Shown here piece by piece: positions 8,471 through 16,978 of a DNA stretch of 64,000 bases (position 1 is the first letter of the stretch; every line of letters begins with the position of its first letter). Location: NCBI RefSeq assembly GCF_004146235.1, contig NZ_SELO01000003.1, positions 295,304 through 359,303 of the forward strand, read 5' to 3'. The position numbers and the translations under genes are program-made. The notes under the pieces were generated by a model. The model made no database searches. It worked only from the letters and a program-made list of their open reading frames with translations, and was not told the origin of the DNA. This DNA is from Tropicimonas sp. IMCC6043. GTDB taxonomy: Bacteria; Pseudomonadota; Alphaproteobacteria; Rhodobacterales; Rhodobacteraceae.

Positions 8471-9409
8471 ATGGCACATTCAAAGCCCCTGGGCTCGTTC
8501 GTTGCCCTCGTCACCCCGATGAACGCCGATGGAAGCATCGATTACGAGGGCTTCCGCACCCTGCTCGACTGGCATGCCGAGAACGGCACCACGGCGGTTC
8601 TGATCATGGGTTCCACCGGCGAGGTCTCGATGCTCTCACCCGAGGAACGCAAGAAGATCATCTCGGAAACGGTGAAGATGAAGCCGGGCAAGATGCTGAT
8701 GTATTACGGCGTCACCGGCAACAACACCGCGACGACTATAGACTATGCCCGCTACGCCAAGGCCGAGGGCGCCGACGGTGCGATCATGGCGGCGCCGGCC
8801 TATATCTGCGCCGACAACGCCGCGATCACCGACTACGCCTTCGAGGTGCTCGACAGCACCGACCTCGCGATGGGCTTCTACAACAACCCGCCGCGGGTGA
8901 AGACCGATCTGCACTGGACCGACCTGCTGAAACTGGCCGAACACCCCAACATGGTGGTGTTGAAGGAATCCACGACCCGCGTCGGGCAAGTGGCGCAGGT
9001 CTGCGCGGCGAAGCCCGACATGTCGATCATGTGCTGCTGCTCGCCTAATCTCGGTCTGGTGATCCCGACCATGGCGCTCGGCGGCCACGGCACGGCGAAC
9101 ATGACCGGCAACATCATCCCGCGCGAGATGGCGGTGATCTCCAAGCCCTGGGAGAGTGGCGAGGATGCCTTTGCCTGCCGGGAGGCGTGGCTCACCAACC
9201 TGCCGATGCTGCATTTCGCCTATGCGGCGGTCAACCCGGTCTCGATCAAGACGCTGATGCGCGCCGTCGGCCTGCCCGCCGGACCGCTGCGCAAGCCGCT
9301 GCGCCCGGCATCGCCGGAAGTGATGGCGCAGGGCCTCAAGGCCTTCTCCGATCTGGGGCTGGCTGAGAAATACGGGCTGTCGGTCAACTCGGCCGCCGCC
9401 GCAGAGTAG
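8471..9409 (+). CDS. Dihydrodipicolinate synthase (DHDPS/NAL) superfamily aldolase
   Basis: A 312-aa class I aldolase of the DapA/NanA superfamily. The Schiff-base lysine is Lys165 (VVLKEST), the catalytic Tyr is Tyr138 (GFYNNP), and the carboxylate-binding loop is GSTGE (residues 47-51, Thr replaced by Ser at the first position). These residues act on 2-oxo acids by aldol cleavage, condensation or dehydration. Because it sits between a TRAP importer and a molybdoenzyme rather than among lysine genes, a catabolic 2-oxo-acid lyase or dehydratase is more likely than true DapA. AACTGGAGGA precedes ATG 8471. Confidence 0.88.
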   Translation: MAHSKPLGSFVALVTPMNADGSIDYEGFRTLLDWHAENGTTAVLIMGSTGEVSMLSPEERKKIISETVKMKPGKMLMYYGVTGNNTATTIDYARYAKAEGADGAIMAAPAYICADNAAITDYAFEVLDSTDLAMGFYNNPPRVKTDLHWTDLLKLAEHPNMVVLKESTTRVGQVAQVCAAKPDMSIMCCCSPNLGLVIPTMALGGHGTANMTGNIIPREMAVISKPWESGEDAFACREAWLTNLPMLHFAYAAVNPVSIKTLMRAVGLPAGPLRKPLRPASPEVMAQGLKAFSDLGLAEKYGLSVNSAAAAE

Positions 9410-9413
9410 CGTG

Positions 9414-11660
9414 ATGGAGCAGCGCCGGATCTCTCTCTGCCACTGGGGGCCGTTCGAGGCGACCGTTCGCGACGGCCGGCTGGTCGAGACCCGGCCGCTG
9501 GCCGGAAGCGGCGCCAATGCCGACATGATCGGCGCCTGGCCGGAGATGCTCTATTCCGACCGGCGGATCGACCGGCCGCACGTACGAAAGTCCTTCCTTG
9601 AACTGGGGCCGCGTGCCGGCGGGGCGGGTCGCGGTGCCGAGGAGATGATCCCGGTCGACTGGGACACTGCGCTCGATCTGGTGGCGGGAGAGTTGACGCG
9701 GGTGCATGGCTCGCACGGTCCCCGCTCCGTCTTCGGCGGGTCCTATGGCTGGTCAAGCGCCGGGCGCCTGCACCACGCGCGCAGCCAGGTGCGGCGGTTC
9801 CTGGCGGCGGCGGGCGGCTTCACCGACCAGATCGGCAACTATAGCTGGGGCGCTGCGCAGGCGATCCTGCCGCATGTTCTGGGATCCTTCGATGCCGTCG
9901 CCCGCACGGCGACTTCATGGCAGACGATCGCCGCCGAGACCGACCTCGTGGTGGCCTTCGGCGGGCTCAACCCCAAGAACTGGCGCGTGACCTCCGGCGG
10001 CGCGGGAGCGCACCACATGGCCGAGGCGGTCGCAAAGGCGTCCGCGCGGGGCACCCGGTTCATCCTGCTCTCGCCGATGGCCGACGACATCCCGCCTGGC
10101 CTCGAGGCGGAGCTGATCCGGCCGCGGCCCAATTCGGACACCGCGATCATGCTGGCGCTCGCGCACGAGGCCGTCGTCACCGGCCGTGCCGACATGGATT
10201 TCCTCGCCCGCTTCACCACCGGCCATGAGCGGCTGATCTCCTACCTGCTCGGCGAGACCGACGGGACGCCCAAGACTCTCGACTGGGCCGCACGGATCGC
10301 CGACGTGCCGGTGGCCGAACTCCAGCGGCTCTGGCAGGCGATGGAGACGGGCCGCGTGATGCTGACCGCCGCGTGGTCCTTGCAGCGGGCCGAGCATGGC
10401 GAACAACCGTTCTGGGCGCTCGTCGCGCTTGCCGCGGTTCTGGGCCAGATCGGGCTCCCCGGGGGCGGCTTCTGCTTCGGCTACGGGTCAATGAACGCGG
10501 TTGGTGCGGATGCGCGCAACGGCTACGTGCCGTCGCTGCCTGGCCTGCCCAACCCGCACGGCTTGGCGATCCCGGTGGCGAGCTTTGCCGAGGCGATGCT
10601 GAAGCCCGGCCACCGGATATCCTTCGGCGGCAGAGAGGTGACGTTCCCCGATATCCGGATGGTCTACTGGGCGGGCGGCAATCCATTCCACCACGCGCAG
10701 GATCTCGGCATGGTCGACGCGGCCTGGCGCCGGCCGGAGACGATCGTGGTCCATGAGCCCTGGTGGACGCCCACCGCGGCACGGGCCGATATCGTGCTGC
10801 CGGCGACCACGCCGCTTGAGCGCAACGACCTCGGCGGCAGCTCGCGGGATGCCTCGGTCTTCGCCATGCCGAAGCTGGTGGAGCCCCTGGCCGAGGCCCG
10901 GAACGATTTCGACATTTTCTGCGCCCTCGCCGACCGGCTGGGTGTCCGACCGGCATTCGACGAGGGACTGGACGAGTCCGGATGGCTGCGCCGGCTCTGG
11001 CGGCAGACCGAGGCGCGGGGCGCCGAAGAGGGCATCTCAGTCCCCGGCTTCGACCCGTTCTGGCAGGCCGGCGTCTGGCAGGTGCCCCTGCCCGCGATGC
11101 CCGAGGTGCTGCTGGAGGAGTTCCGGGCCGACCCCGACGCGCAGCCGCTCGCCACCCCGTCGGGGCGGATCGAGCTCTGGTCGGAGCGCATCCATGGCTT
11201 CGGCCAACCCGACTGTCCGCCCCATGCCGCCTGGATCGCGCCGCAGGAATGGCTCGGCAATGCCGAACCGGACGAGTTGCACCTCATCACCAACCAGCCC
11301 GCGAAACAGCTCCACAGCCAGCTTTGGCAGGCGCGGCAGGACGCGGGCCCCGCGCCGGTGCGCCTTAACCCCGCGGACGCCCGCGCCCGGGGCATCGCCG
11401 AGGGCGCGCTGGTGCGGGTCCACAACCATCGTGGCGCCTGTCGCGCCGTCGCGAAGCTCGACCCGACGCTGCGGACCGGGGTGGTGGTGATGGCCACGGG
11501 CGCCTGGTATGCGCCCGATCCGGAGAGCGGGATCGAGCGGAACGGCAACCCCAACGTGCTGACATCGGACCGTCGCAGCTCGAAGCTTGGCCAGGCCTGC
11601 GCGGCGCTGAGCGCGCTGGTGCGGGTCGAACCGCTCGGGGCGACCACGGGCATCGCGTAG
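9414..11660 (+). CDS. Molybdopterin oxidoreductase, BisC/TorA-like (DMSO reductase family)
   Basis: A 748-aa cytoplasmic molybdopterin-guanine-dinucleotide enzyme. It lacks the N-terminal Cys motif for a 4Fe-4S cluster, and the molybdenum position GGSYGWSSAGRLHHARSQ offers a serine ligand, as in biotin-sulfoxide, DMSO and TMAO reductases. Further MGD-binding regions are WGGAQ-like YSWGAAQ near residue 145, YWAGGNPFHHAQD and the C-terminal HLITNQPAKQLHSQ. No Tat signal is present, as in cytoplasmic BisC and unlike periplasmic TorA. The start is ATG 9414 just after the aldolase stop; GTG 9411 is an alternative. Likely S-oxide or N-oxide reduction or the reverse within the TRAP pathway; the substrate is unknown. 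Confidence 0.9.
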   Translation: MEQRRISLCHWGPFEATVRDGRLVETRPLAGSGANADMIGAWPEMLYSDRRIDRPHVRKSFLELGPRAGGAGRGAEEMIPVDWDTALDLVAGELTRVHGSHGPRSVFGGSYGWSSAGRLHHARSQVRRFLAAAGGFTDQIGNYSWGAAQAILPHVLGSFDAVARTATSWQTIAAETDLVVAFGGLNPKNWRVTSGGAGAHHMAEAVAKASARGTRFILLSPMADDIPPGLEAELIRPRPNSDTAIMLALAHEAVVTGRADMDFLARFTTGHERLISYLLGETDGTPKTLDWAARIADVPVAELQRLWQAMETGRVMLTAAWSLQRAEHGEQPFWALVALAAVLGQIGLPGGGFCFGYGSMNAVGADARNGYVPSLPGLPNPHGLAIPVASFAEAMLKPGHRISFGGREVTFPDIRMVYWAGGNPFHHAQDLGMVDAAWRRPETIVVHEPWWTPTAARADIVLPATTPLERNDLGGSSRDASVFAMPKLVEPLAEARNDFDIFCALADRLGVRPAFDEGLDESGWLRRLWRQTEARGAEEGISVPGFDPFWQAGVWQVPLPAMPEVLLEEFRADPDAQPLATPSGRIELWSERIHGFGQPDCPPHAAWIAPQEWLGNAEPDELHLITNQPAKQLHSQLWQARQDAGPAPVRLNPADARARGIAEGALVRVHNHRGACRAVAKLDPTLRTGVVVMATGAWYAPDPESGIERNGNPNVLTSDRRSSKLGQACAALSALVRVEPLGATTGIA

Positions 11661-11680
11661 GAAACGGAAGGAAACGCCTG

Positions 11681-12460
11681 ATGGATATGGGCATTCATGG
11701 CCGCAAGGCGCTCCTGACCGGCGCCAGCAAGGGCATGGGCCGCGCCTGTGCACTGGCGATCGCCCGCGAGGGCGCCGATGTCACCATCGCTGCCCGGAGC
11801 GAAGGGCCACTGATGGCGACGGCGGCGGCGATCCGGGAGGAGACCGGGCGGAAGGTGACGCCGGTGGTCGCCGACGTGACCACCGAGGAAGGCCGCGCCG
11901 CGATCCTCGCCGCCTGCCCTGAGCCCGACATCCTGCTCAACAACGCCGGCGGCATGGCGCCCGGCGACTTCCGCGACTGGGGGCGGCAGGAATGGATCGA
12001 GGCGGTCGACCTGATGATGCTGCCGCCGATCCTGATGATGCGCGCCACCGTCGACGGAATGATGGCGCGCGGCTTCGGCCGGATCGTCAATATCGTGTCG
12101 CGCAGCGTGAAGATCCCGCAGCTCGAGCTCGGTCTGTCGAACGGCGCCCGCTCGGGGCTGGTGGGCTTCGCCGCCGGGCTGGCGCGGCAGACGGTGCGGG
12201 CAAACGTCACCATCAATAACCTGCTCCCCGGCATCATCGACAGCGATGCGCAACGCGAGCACCTAGCGGCCATGGTGGAGCCGGACGGCCCCAGCTTCGA
12301 CGAGATGTGGCGCGCCCGGGCGGAGGCCAACCCTGCCGGCCGCTTCGGCCGCACCGAGGAAATCGGCGCCTGGTTCGCCTTCCTTTGCAGTCAGCATTCG
12401 GGTTTCGTCACCGGCCAGAACATCCTGATCGACGGCGGCGGCTATCCGGGAACCTATTGA
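11681..12460 (+). CDS. Short-chain dehydrogenase/reductase family protein with atypical active site
   Basis: A 259-aa SDR-fold protein with a GASKGMG dinucleotide motif (residues 13-19) and NNAGG at about 88-92. The catalytic region is unusual: after NIVSRSVK the usual YxxxK is replaced by a segment reading LGLSNGARSGLVGF, with no Tyr at the expected position and Arg in place of Lys. Such degenerate FabG-like SDRs are known as a separate subgroup. The C-terminal GFVTGQNILIDGGGYPGTY is canonical. ATG 11681 is preceded by GGAAGGAAA. It is the last gene of the TRAP-aldolase-molybdoenzyme unit, 20 bp after the oxidoreductase. Confidence 0.88.
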   Translation: MDMGIHGRKALLTGASKGMGRACALAIAREGADVTIAARSEGPLMATAAAIREETGRKVTPVVADVTTEEGRAAILAACPEPDILLNNAGGMAPGDFRDWGRQEWIEAVDLMMLPPILMMRATVDGMMARGFGRIVNIVSRSVKIPQLELGLSNGARSGLVGFAAGLARQTVRANVTINNLLPGIIDSDAQREHLAAMVEPDGPSFDEMWRARAEANPAGRFGRTEEIGAWFAFLCSQHSGFVTGQNILIDGGGYPGTY

Positions 12461-12755
12461 CGAAGGCGATGCACACGATCGGGGTCGGCATAGCCATGAG
12501 GAGGACGCGGTCCCGGCAGCGGTGCTGATCGCGAAGCGGTCCGGTCTTCGCCGGCCCTGAGTGACCCAGAAAGCAGCGTTAAGACCGCTGGCAAGCTGGT
12601 CTGCGGGATCTATCGGCCCCCGGGCACGGCCCGGACGAGCGAAATATCCCCATTGTGATGGCGGACCTTCGTGGCGTGGTTGCCGGGAATGACAGGCATC
12701 GGTTCGACCGAACCAGCCCCCCTCTCCCCCGGCAGATATCGGCGTCTGCAATCGT

Positions 12756-12785
12756 GGACGAACCACCGAGGAAGGTGGTTCGTCC
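12756..12785. terminator. Perfect 12-bp inverted repeat between convergent SDR and GST genes
   Basis: GGACGAACCACC and its exact complement flank a 6-base loop (GAGGAA). It lies in the 333-bp space (12461-12793) between the convergent SDR and GST genes, 9 bp from the GST stop, where a bidirectional terminator is expected. No T-run follows on either strand, so it may act with Rho or protect 3' ends. The rest of the gap shows nothing recognisable. Confidence 0.55.
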
Positions 12786-12793
12786 AGCGACAC

Positions 12794-13468
12794 TCACGCC
12801 GAGATGAACTCCTTCTCCGACAGCGATCCCGCGAAGCCGTCGAGCGCTTCGCTGACCGGCTTCCAGTTCGGAAGCGCCTTCACGCGTGCCAGCCAGGCCG
12901 ACACGTTGGGATAGGCGGAGAAGTCATAGCGGATCATGTCGCCCAGCGCGACGACTGAGCCAGCGAAATAGTCCGCGATCGTGATCTCGTCACCGGTCAG
13001 CCACTCACGACCGTCGCCAAGCCAGTAATCGTTGAGGACCTGCAACCAGAACTTGCTCTTCTCGCTGCCCCAGCGGACCGTGACCTCTTGACCTTCCGCC
13101 GACGGGCGCTGGTGGTGGGGGAAAAGCTGCGGGTAGCAGAGGTTGTAGCCCCAGTCGCGATAGAAGTTGGTGTTCACCCAGTCCATCATCTCATTGACGC
13201 GGGCGCGCGCCTTCAAGTCTTTCGGGTATTCGGGGAGATCGTATTTGTCCGCGAGGTATTTCAGGATCGCGGAGCTTTCGGTCAGTTTGAGGTCGCCGTC
13301 TTCGAGAACCGGCACGAGCCGGTTCGGGTTGAAGCTCATGAACGGGTCCTGGTGGTGCGCGCCTGTCATGAGGTCGACCACGACCTCTTCGGCCTCGATC
13401 CCCTTGTCGGCCATGAACAGGCGGACCGGGCGGCTGGTGATCGACGCAGGATGCATATGCAGTTTCAT
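12794..13468 (-). CDS. Glutathione S-transferase family protein
   Basis: A 224-aa GST: thioredoxin-like N-terminal domain at residues 1-80 (MKLHMHPASITSRPVRLFM with an active-site Ser, NRLVPVLED with the cis-Pro, LTESSAILKYLAD for the glutathione gamma-glutamyl site) and a helical C-terminal domain (GDEITIADYFAGS). It is the last gene of the operon headed by the citryl-CoA-lyase-like protein at 16204 and probably acts on a reactive intermediate, for example conjugation, isomerisation or dehalogenation with glutathione. The exact reaction is not readable from sequence. Confidence 0.9.
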   Translation of the reverse strand: MKLHMHPASITSRPVRLFMADKGIEAEEVVVDLMTGAHHQDPFMSFNPNRLVPVLEDGDLKLTESSAILKYLADKYDLPEYPKDLKARARVNEMMDWVNTNFYRDWGYNLCYPQLFPHHQRPSAEGQEVTVRWGSEKSKFWLQVLNDYWLGDGREWLTGDEITIADYFAGSVVALGDMIRYDFSAYPNVSAWLARVKALPNWKPVSEALDGFAGSLSEKEFISA

Positions 13469-13493
13469 CGGGGTTTTCCTTTCAAGACATCGG

Positions 13494-14093
13494 TCAGTAG
13501 GGGTTGCGGGGCGAACGGTCCGCCGAAAGCGTTTGCTGCGTGCGTTCGACGAGTCGTTCGATGGCGTCAGCCAGGTGTTCCTCCTGGATGTTGTAGTCGC
13601 CGCGTTCCACGCGGATGCGATGCGCCTCGATCATCACGTCCGCATGCCGGCATCCTTCCGGCGGCTCGAAGCGGTAGGAGGCCAGTTCGATGAGAAGCCC
13701 GAGCGGATCCTCGAAATAGATCGAGTCCATGAAGCCGCGATCCTTTGGGCCGGAATGCTTGATCCCGCGGTCATCGAGCCGCTTGACGACCTGTCGGAAG
13801 GTCGCCTGGCTGACGCTGAACGCGAGGTGATGGACAGAGCCCTGTTCGGTCGAGGTCCGCGTCGGGTCGGGCTTACGGTCTTCGTTGGTGAAGATCGTGA
13901 TCAGCCGCCCGTCGCCCGGATCGAAGTAGAGGTGGCCCTCGTTCGGGTTGTCGAGATTGGGTTGATCGAAGATGAAAGGCATGCCGAGGAGGCCCTCCCA
14001 GAAATCGATCGACGTCTTGCGGTCGGCGCCCACGATCGTGATATGATGAACGCCCTGTACCTGGATCTTTCTGATGGCGTCCTTGTCCGGCAT
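13494..14093 (-). CDS. VOC superfamily metalloenzyme (glyoxalase / ring-cleavage dioxygenase fold)
   Basis: A 199-aa vicinal-oxygen-chelate protein with two beta-alpha-beta-beta-beta modules. Candidate metal ligands are present: His in VQGVHHITIVG (start of module 1), His in GSVHHLAFSV (start of module 2) and Glu in LGLLIELASY. GHLYFDPGDGRLITIF completes module 1. Homologues with two modules in this size range are glyoxalase-like isomerases or ring-cleavage dioxygenases of the PcpA/LinE type. The C-terminal 50 residues are helical and charged. It lies 25 bp from the GST gene and 21 bp from the CoA ligase gene in one operon. Confidence 0.88.
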   Translation of the reverse strand: MPDKDAIRKIQVQGVHHITIVGADRKTSIDFWEGLLGMPFIFDQPNLDNPNEGHLYFDPGDGRLITIFTNEDRKPDPTRTSTEQGSVHHLAFSVSQATFRQVVKRLDDRGIKHSGPKDRGFMDSIYFEDPLGLLIELASYRFEPPEGCRHADVMIEAHRIRVERGDYNIQEEHLADAIERLVERTQQTLSADRSPRNPY

Positions 14094-14114
14094 GGTTCTG
14101 TTTCCCTTCAGTTT

Positions 14115-15434
14115 TTAATTCGCTGCAGACCAGTCGACGAGCTTCGATTTGTAGTCGGATCGCGGCAGGGTTCCCCACGGGACGAGCTCGATCTCGGTCG
14201 TCACGAGAAGCGTGTCGCGGATGCGCTGGCGGATCCTGTCGGCCAGGTCTTTTCCGCCCGTCACACCCTCGGCCAGTTCGACGCGAACAGGCAGTGGCGG
14301 GGTTTGTTTCACCCCTTTCGCGAGCGGACGGATGGAAATGACACCGCTCACCATTTCACCGAAGTCACCGACGACTTCCCGGACAGCCGTCGGGAAGAGG
14401 TTCACGCCGCGGACGATCAGCAGGTCATCGGTTCGACCGATGCAACGCACGCGGGGCGCGGTGCGGCCGCAAGCGCAGGAAGCCGTGCTCACGCGCACCC
14501 GATCCCGTGATCTGAAACGCAGCAAGGGTGCCGCGCGGTGCCGCAGATGCGTGTAGACCAACTCGCCCTCAGCCCCGTCCTCGACAGCAACCGGCGCACC
14601 GGTCGCGGGGTCGATCAGCTCGAAATGCACCAGGCCACGCCCGGAGAAATGCATGCCATCCCGGTGCGCGCACTCGCCCCAGAGCGATACCGATATGTCC
14701 CCGATCCCCATGGCCTCCGTCACGGCGGCGCCCCAGGCCTCTTGCAGGCGGGTCCGCATGGCCGGTTCACCGCCGCCGGGTTCCCCGGCCACCAGGATCT
14801 TCCTGACTGACGAGGCAGCCGTGTCGATACCTCGGTCCGCCGCCCACTCCGACAGGTGGAGCGCATAGGACGGCGTGCACCCCAGCACCGTCGGCCTCAG
14901 CAACTGAACCGCCGCCATCAGGCGTTCCGTATTTCCGGCGCCAACCGGGATATGGCACAAGCCCAGCCGCGCAAAGGCGTCGAGCGTGACGCCGGCGACA
15001 AAGGGGCCGGCATTGTAGGTCGTGACCATCCGCTCTCCGGCAATGACGCCGGAGGCGGCATAGGAGCGCTGCGAGATCTCGATCCAGTCTTCGAGATCCG
15101 ATTGCGTCAACGGAATGTAGCTCGGCGTGCCGGTCGTTCCGCTGGTGGAATAGATCCGCACAATGTCCGACATCGGCGCGGTCAGATGCGTTCCGATCGG
15201 ATGCGTTTCGTCTCGCGTCGCGCGCAGGTCATCCTTTTCGGTGAAGGGCAGCGCACCGATCGCGTCGAGCCCGCCTGCGTCCTCAGGGCTCGAGACGCCG
15301 GCATGCCGCAGAAGGTCACGGTAGAATGCGGAATGCTCGAGAAGATAGGCGATCTGAGCCCGGTAAGCAGCATCGTCCCGCTGTGCCTGCTCGGCCCAGG
15401 GCGCAGTCTCGAGGGCGACAGCATGCATCGTCAT
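14115..15434 (-). CDS. AMP-dependent acyl/aryl-CoA ligase (phenylacetate-CoA ligase-like)
   Basis: A 439-aa ANL-superfamily enzyme of PaaK length. The P-loop is YSTSGTTGTPSYIPLT (about residue 95), the adenylate region includes EAMGIGDISVSLWGECAH, and GRTDDLLIVRGVNLFPTAV is the hinge before the small C-terminal domain that carries out thioesterification. It should activate a carboxylic acid, probably aromatic, with ATP and CoA. Its ATG overlaps the stop of the upstream citryl-CoA-lyase-like gene (15431-15434), so the two are translationally coupled. The substrate is unknown. Confidence 0.9.
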   Translation of the reverse strand: MTMHAVALETAPWAEQAQRDDAAYRAQIAYLLEHSAFYRDLLRHAGVSSPEDAGGLDAIGALPFTEKDDLRATRDETHPIGTHLTAPMSDIVRIYSTSGTTGTPSYIPLTQSDLEDWIEISQRSYAASGVIAGERMVTTYNAGPFVAGVTLDAFARLGLCHIPVGAGNTERLMAAVQLLRPTVLGCTPSYALHLSEWAADRGIDTAASSVRKILVAGEPGGGEPAMRTRLQEAWGAAVTEAMGIGDISVSLWGECAHRDGMHFSGRGLVHFELIDPATGAPVAVEDGAEGELVYTHLRHRAAPLLRFRSRDRVRVSTASCACGRTAPRVRCIGRTDDLLIVRGVNLFPTAVREVVGDFGEMVSGVISIRPLAKGVKQTPPLPVRVELAEGVTGGKDLADRIRQRIRDTLLVTTEIELVPWGTLPRSDYKSKLVDWSAAN

Positions 15435-16204
15435 GAGCCGGGCTCGTAGGAAATCGCCTCTTCGGCATGATGCGCGAGGACGAACCCGATCGGCGTGTCC
15501 ACTTCCTCGGCAAGGTGGGCCAGCAGGCTCGCCGTGCGGGCGAGGATCGGAATCCCCTTTAGCACCGAAGGCGGAAAGTCGAGGTCGAGCAGGACCGCGG
15601 GTATCGCCATGGAGACATTCATCGGCAGCGGCTTGCGCCAGATGCGGTTGACGGAGTCCTCAAGCGAGCGCGCGAGTCGGATGTAGGGCCCCGACAGGCC
15701 CCGCTCCGCCGCAAGCTCGAGGATACGCTGCGCCCTCGGGTCGATGGGCTTGTGAAGCGGGTGGCCAAAACCCGGCAGCCGGCGCCCCAATTCCTGCGCC
15801 TGCGCGACAATGTCGTCCGTGCTCAGCCCTTCCGCCTCGATCCGCTTCCCCGTCTCGATCAAAAACTTTCCGGCGACCTCGGTCGTGCCCAGGATGACCT
15901 TCCCGCAGCCGAGAAGACCCGCGGCGACGGCGCCGTGCAGGAAATCCGGGTCCGCTGCATGGGTCATTCGGGCGACCTGGTTGGTCGGCACGAGCCCGTG
16001 TTCGGCAATCGAGACAAGCAGGAGATCGAGGAAAAACCGCTGCTCCTGCGTCGGTTTTGTTCCGGTCGTCAGAAGGAAGAAATATTCGGTGAAGCTGATC
16101 TGCCCCATCAGTTCGGTCGCAAGATCAAACCCGCGCACCGTGATGCTCTCGGGATCTGCCGCCGAAATCGATGTGACAGCCCGACCTTGCTTGCCGATTT
16201 TCAT
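15431..16204 (-). CDS. Citrate synthase superfamily protein (citryl-CoA lyase-like)
   Basis: A 257-aa protein, much shorter than citrate synthase (about 430 aa) and the size of stand-alone citryl-CoA lyase domains. The catalytic His lies in GRRLPGFGHPLHK; the C-terminal LDLDFPPSVLKGIPILARTASLLAHLAEE matches the lyase domain end. Start ATG 16204 follows a G-rich Shine-Dalgarno; the open frame upstream crosses the promoter and is not expected to be coding. The family forms or cleaves C-C bonds of 3-hydroxyacyl-CoA thioesters. As first gene of the operon with a CoA ligase, it probably cleaves or forms a CoA ester of the pathway. It is divergent from the GntR gene. Confidence 0.85.
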   Translation of the reverse strand: MKIGKQGRAVTSISAADPESITVRGFDLATELMGQISFTEYFFLLTTGTKPTQEQRFFLDLLLVSIAEHGLVPTNQVARMTHAADPDFLHGAVAAGLLGCGKVILGTTEVAGKFLIETGKRIEAEGLSTDDIVAQAQELGRRLPGFGHPLHKPIDPRAQRILELAAERGLSGPYIRLARSLEDSVNRIWRKPLPMNVSMAIPAVLLDLDFPPSVLKGIPILARTASLLAHLAEEVDTPIGFVLAHHAEEAISYEPGS

Positions 16205-16232
16205 AAAATCCCCCCCTTGATTGCAGAACAAT

Positions 16233-16245
16233 ATTGTCTGACAAT
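16233..16245. promoter_or_regulatory. GntR (FCD-type) operator
   Basis: ATTGTC-T-GACAAT is a perfect 13-bp palindrome and contains TTGTCTGACAA, which fits the FadR/FCD-family consensus TNGTNNNACNA. It lies midway in the 99-bp gap between the divergent citryl-CoA-lyase-like and GntR genes, so the GntR protein at 16304 is its probable ligand and controls both directions. Confidence 0.75.
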
Positions 16246-16303
16246 GCGCCCCGTCAAGCGCATTTGCAGATATCGTGTGCGCGCTCATGCAAAAGGTCGG
16301 TTC

Positions 16304-16978
16304 ATGGCGGTGAGTGGAAAATTGGCGACGCTGGTGGCAGAGCTCGATTCCCGCATCGAAAGCGCGGTGCTGGTCTCCGGGCAACGTCTTGTCGAAGCCG
16401 ATCTGACACAGGAATTCGGGATCAGCCGGGCCTTGCTGCGCGAAGCGTTTCGCCACCTGGCGGCGGAGGGAGCCATCGAACTCGTCCCGAACCGCGGCGC
16501 CGAGGTGCGACGTCTCACCAAATGCGAAGCGCTGGAACTCTTCGAGATCCGGACCGAACTCGAGGTTCTGGCAGCACGCAGAGCGGCGGGACGGATGAGA
16601 CTACCTGGCGTCGCAGCTGCGTTCGAGGCGAGCGTGACGCCGCTCCTCGGCAAACCGCAATTGTCCGGTGCAATGGAATACATCTCCGAAAACGAGGCAT
16701 TCCATCGCGCAATTTTCGTCGCCGCAGGCAACGACACGCTGCTGGATCTTGCCAGAAAACTGCGCCTTTCCCTGATCATGTCCCAGTTGCGGGAAGCCCT
16801 GACACCCGAAGTGCTGACGCTATCGCAAAAGGAGCACCGGGCTGTTGCAACGGCGATCCTCCAAAAGGATCCGGCGACGGCCGAGGCCGAGATGCGGAAA
16901 CATCTCGGCCGCGCGACGCAGTTTGTTTTCGAGGCTCCGGAGAAGATGTTCCGGGCAAAAGTGGACAAGTCCGCGTAA
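16304..16978 (+). CDS. GntR family transcriptional regulator (FCD subfamily)
   Basis: A 224-aa GntR regulator: winged HTH at residues 5-70 (QRLVEADLTQEFGISRALLREAFRHLAAEGAIELVPNRGAEV, read in parts) and an all-helical FCD effector domain at about 85-215 with the metal-binding pattern of Asn/His residues (ENEAFHRAIFVAAGN, KEHRAVATAIL). ATG 16304 is preceded by AAAAGG. FCD proteins usually bind small carboxylic acids; here the inducer is probably a substrate or product of the divergent CoA-ligase pathway. An operator is visible at 16233-16245. Confidence 0.93.
   Translation: MAVSGKLATLVAELDSRIESAVLVSGQRLVEADLTQEFGISRALLREAFRHLAAEGAIELVPNRGAEVRRLTKCEALELFEIRTELEVLAARRAAGRMRLPGVAAAFEASVTPLLGKPQLSGAMEYISENEAFHRAIFVAAGNDTLLDLARKLRLSLIMSQLREALTPEVLTLSQKEHRAVATAILQKDPATAEAEMRKHLGRATQFVFEAPEKMFRAKVDKSA

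Noticed and set aside
12695..12720. TTCGA-containing stretch resembling a tRNA T-arm
   Set aside because: No acceptor, D or anticodon arms can be folded around it.
12263..12793. 176-codon frame on the - strand between the SDR and GST genes
   Set aside because: It starts in the intergenic hairpin region, runs into the 3' end of the SDR gene in antisense and has no ribosome site or domain.
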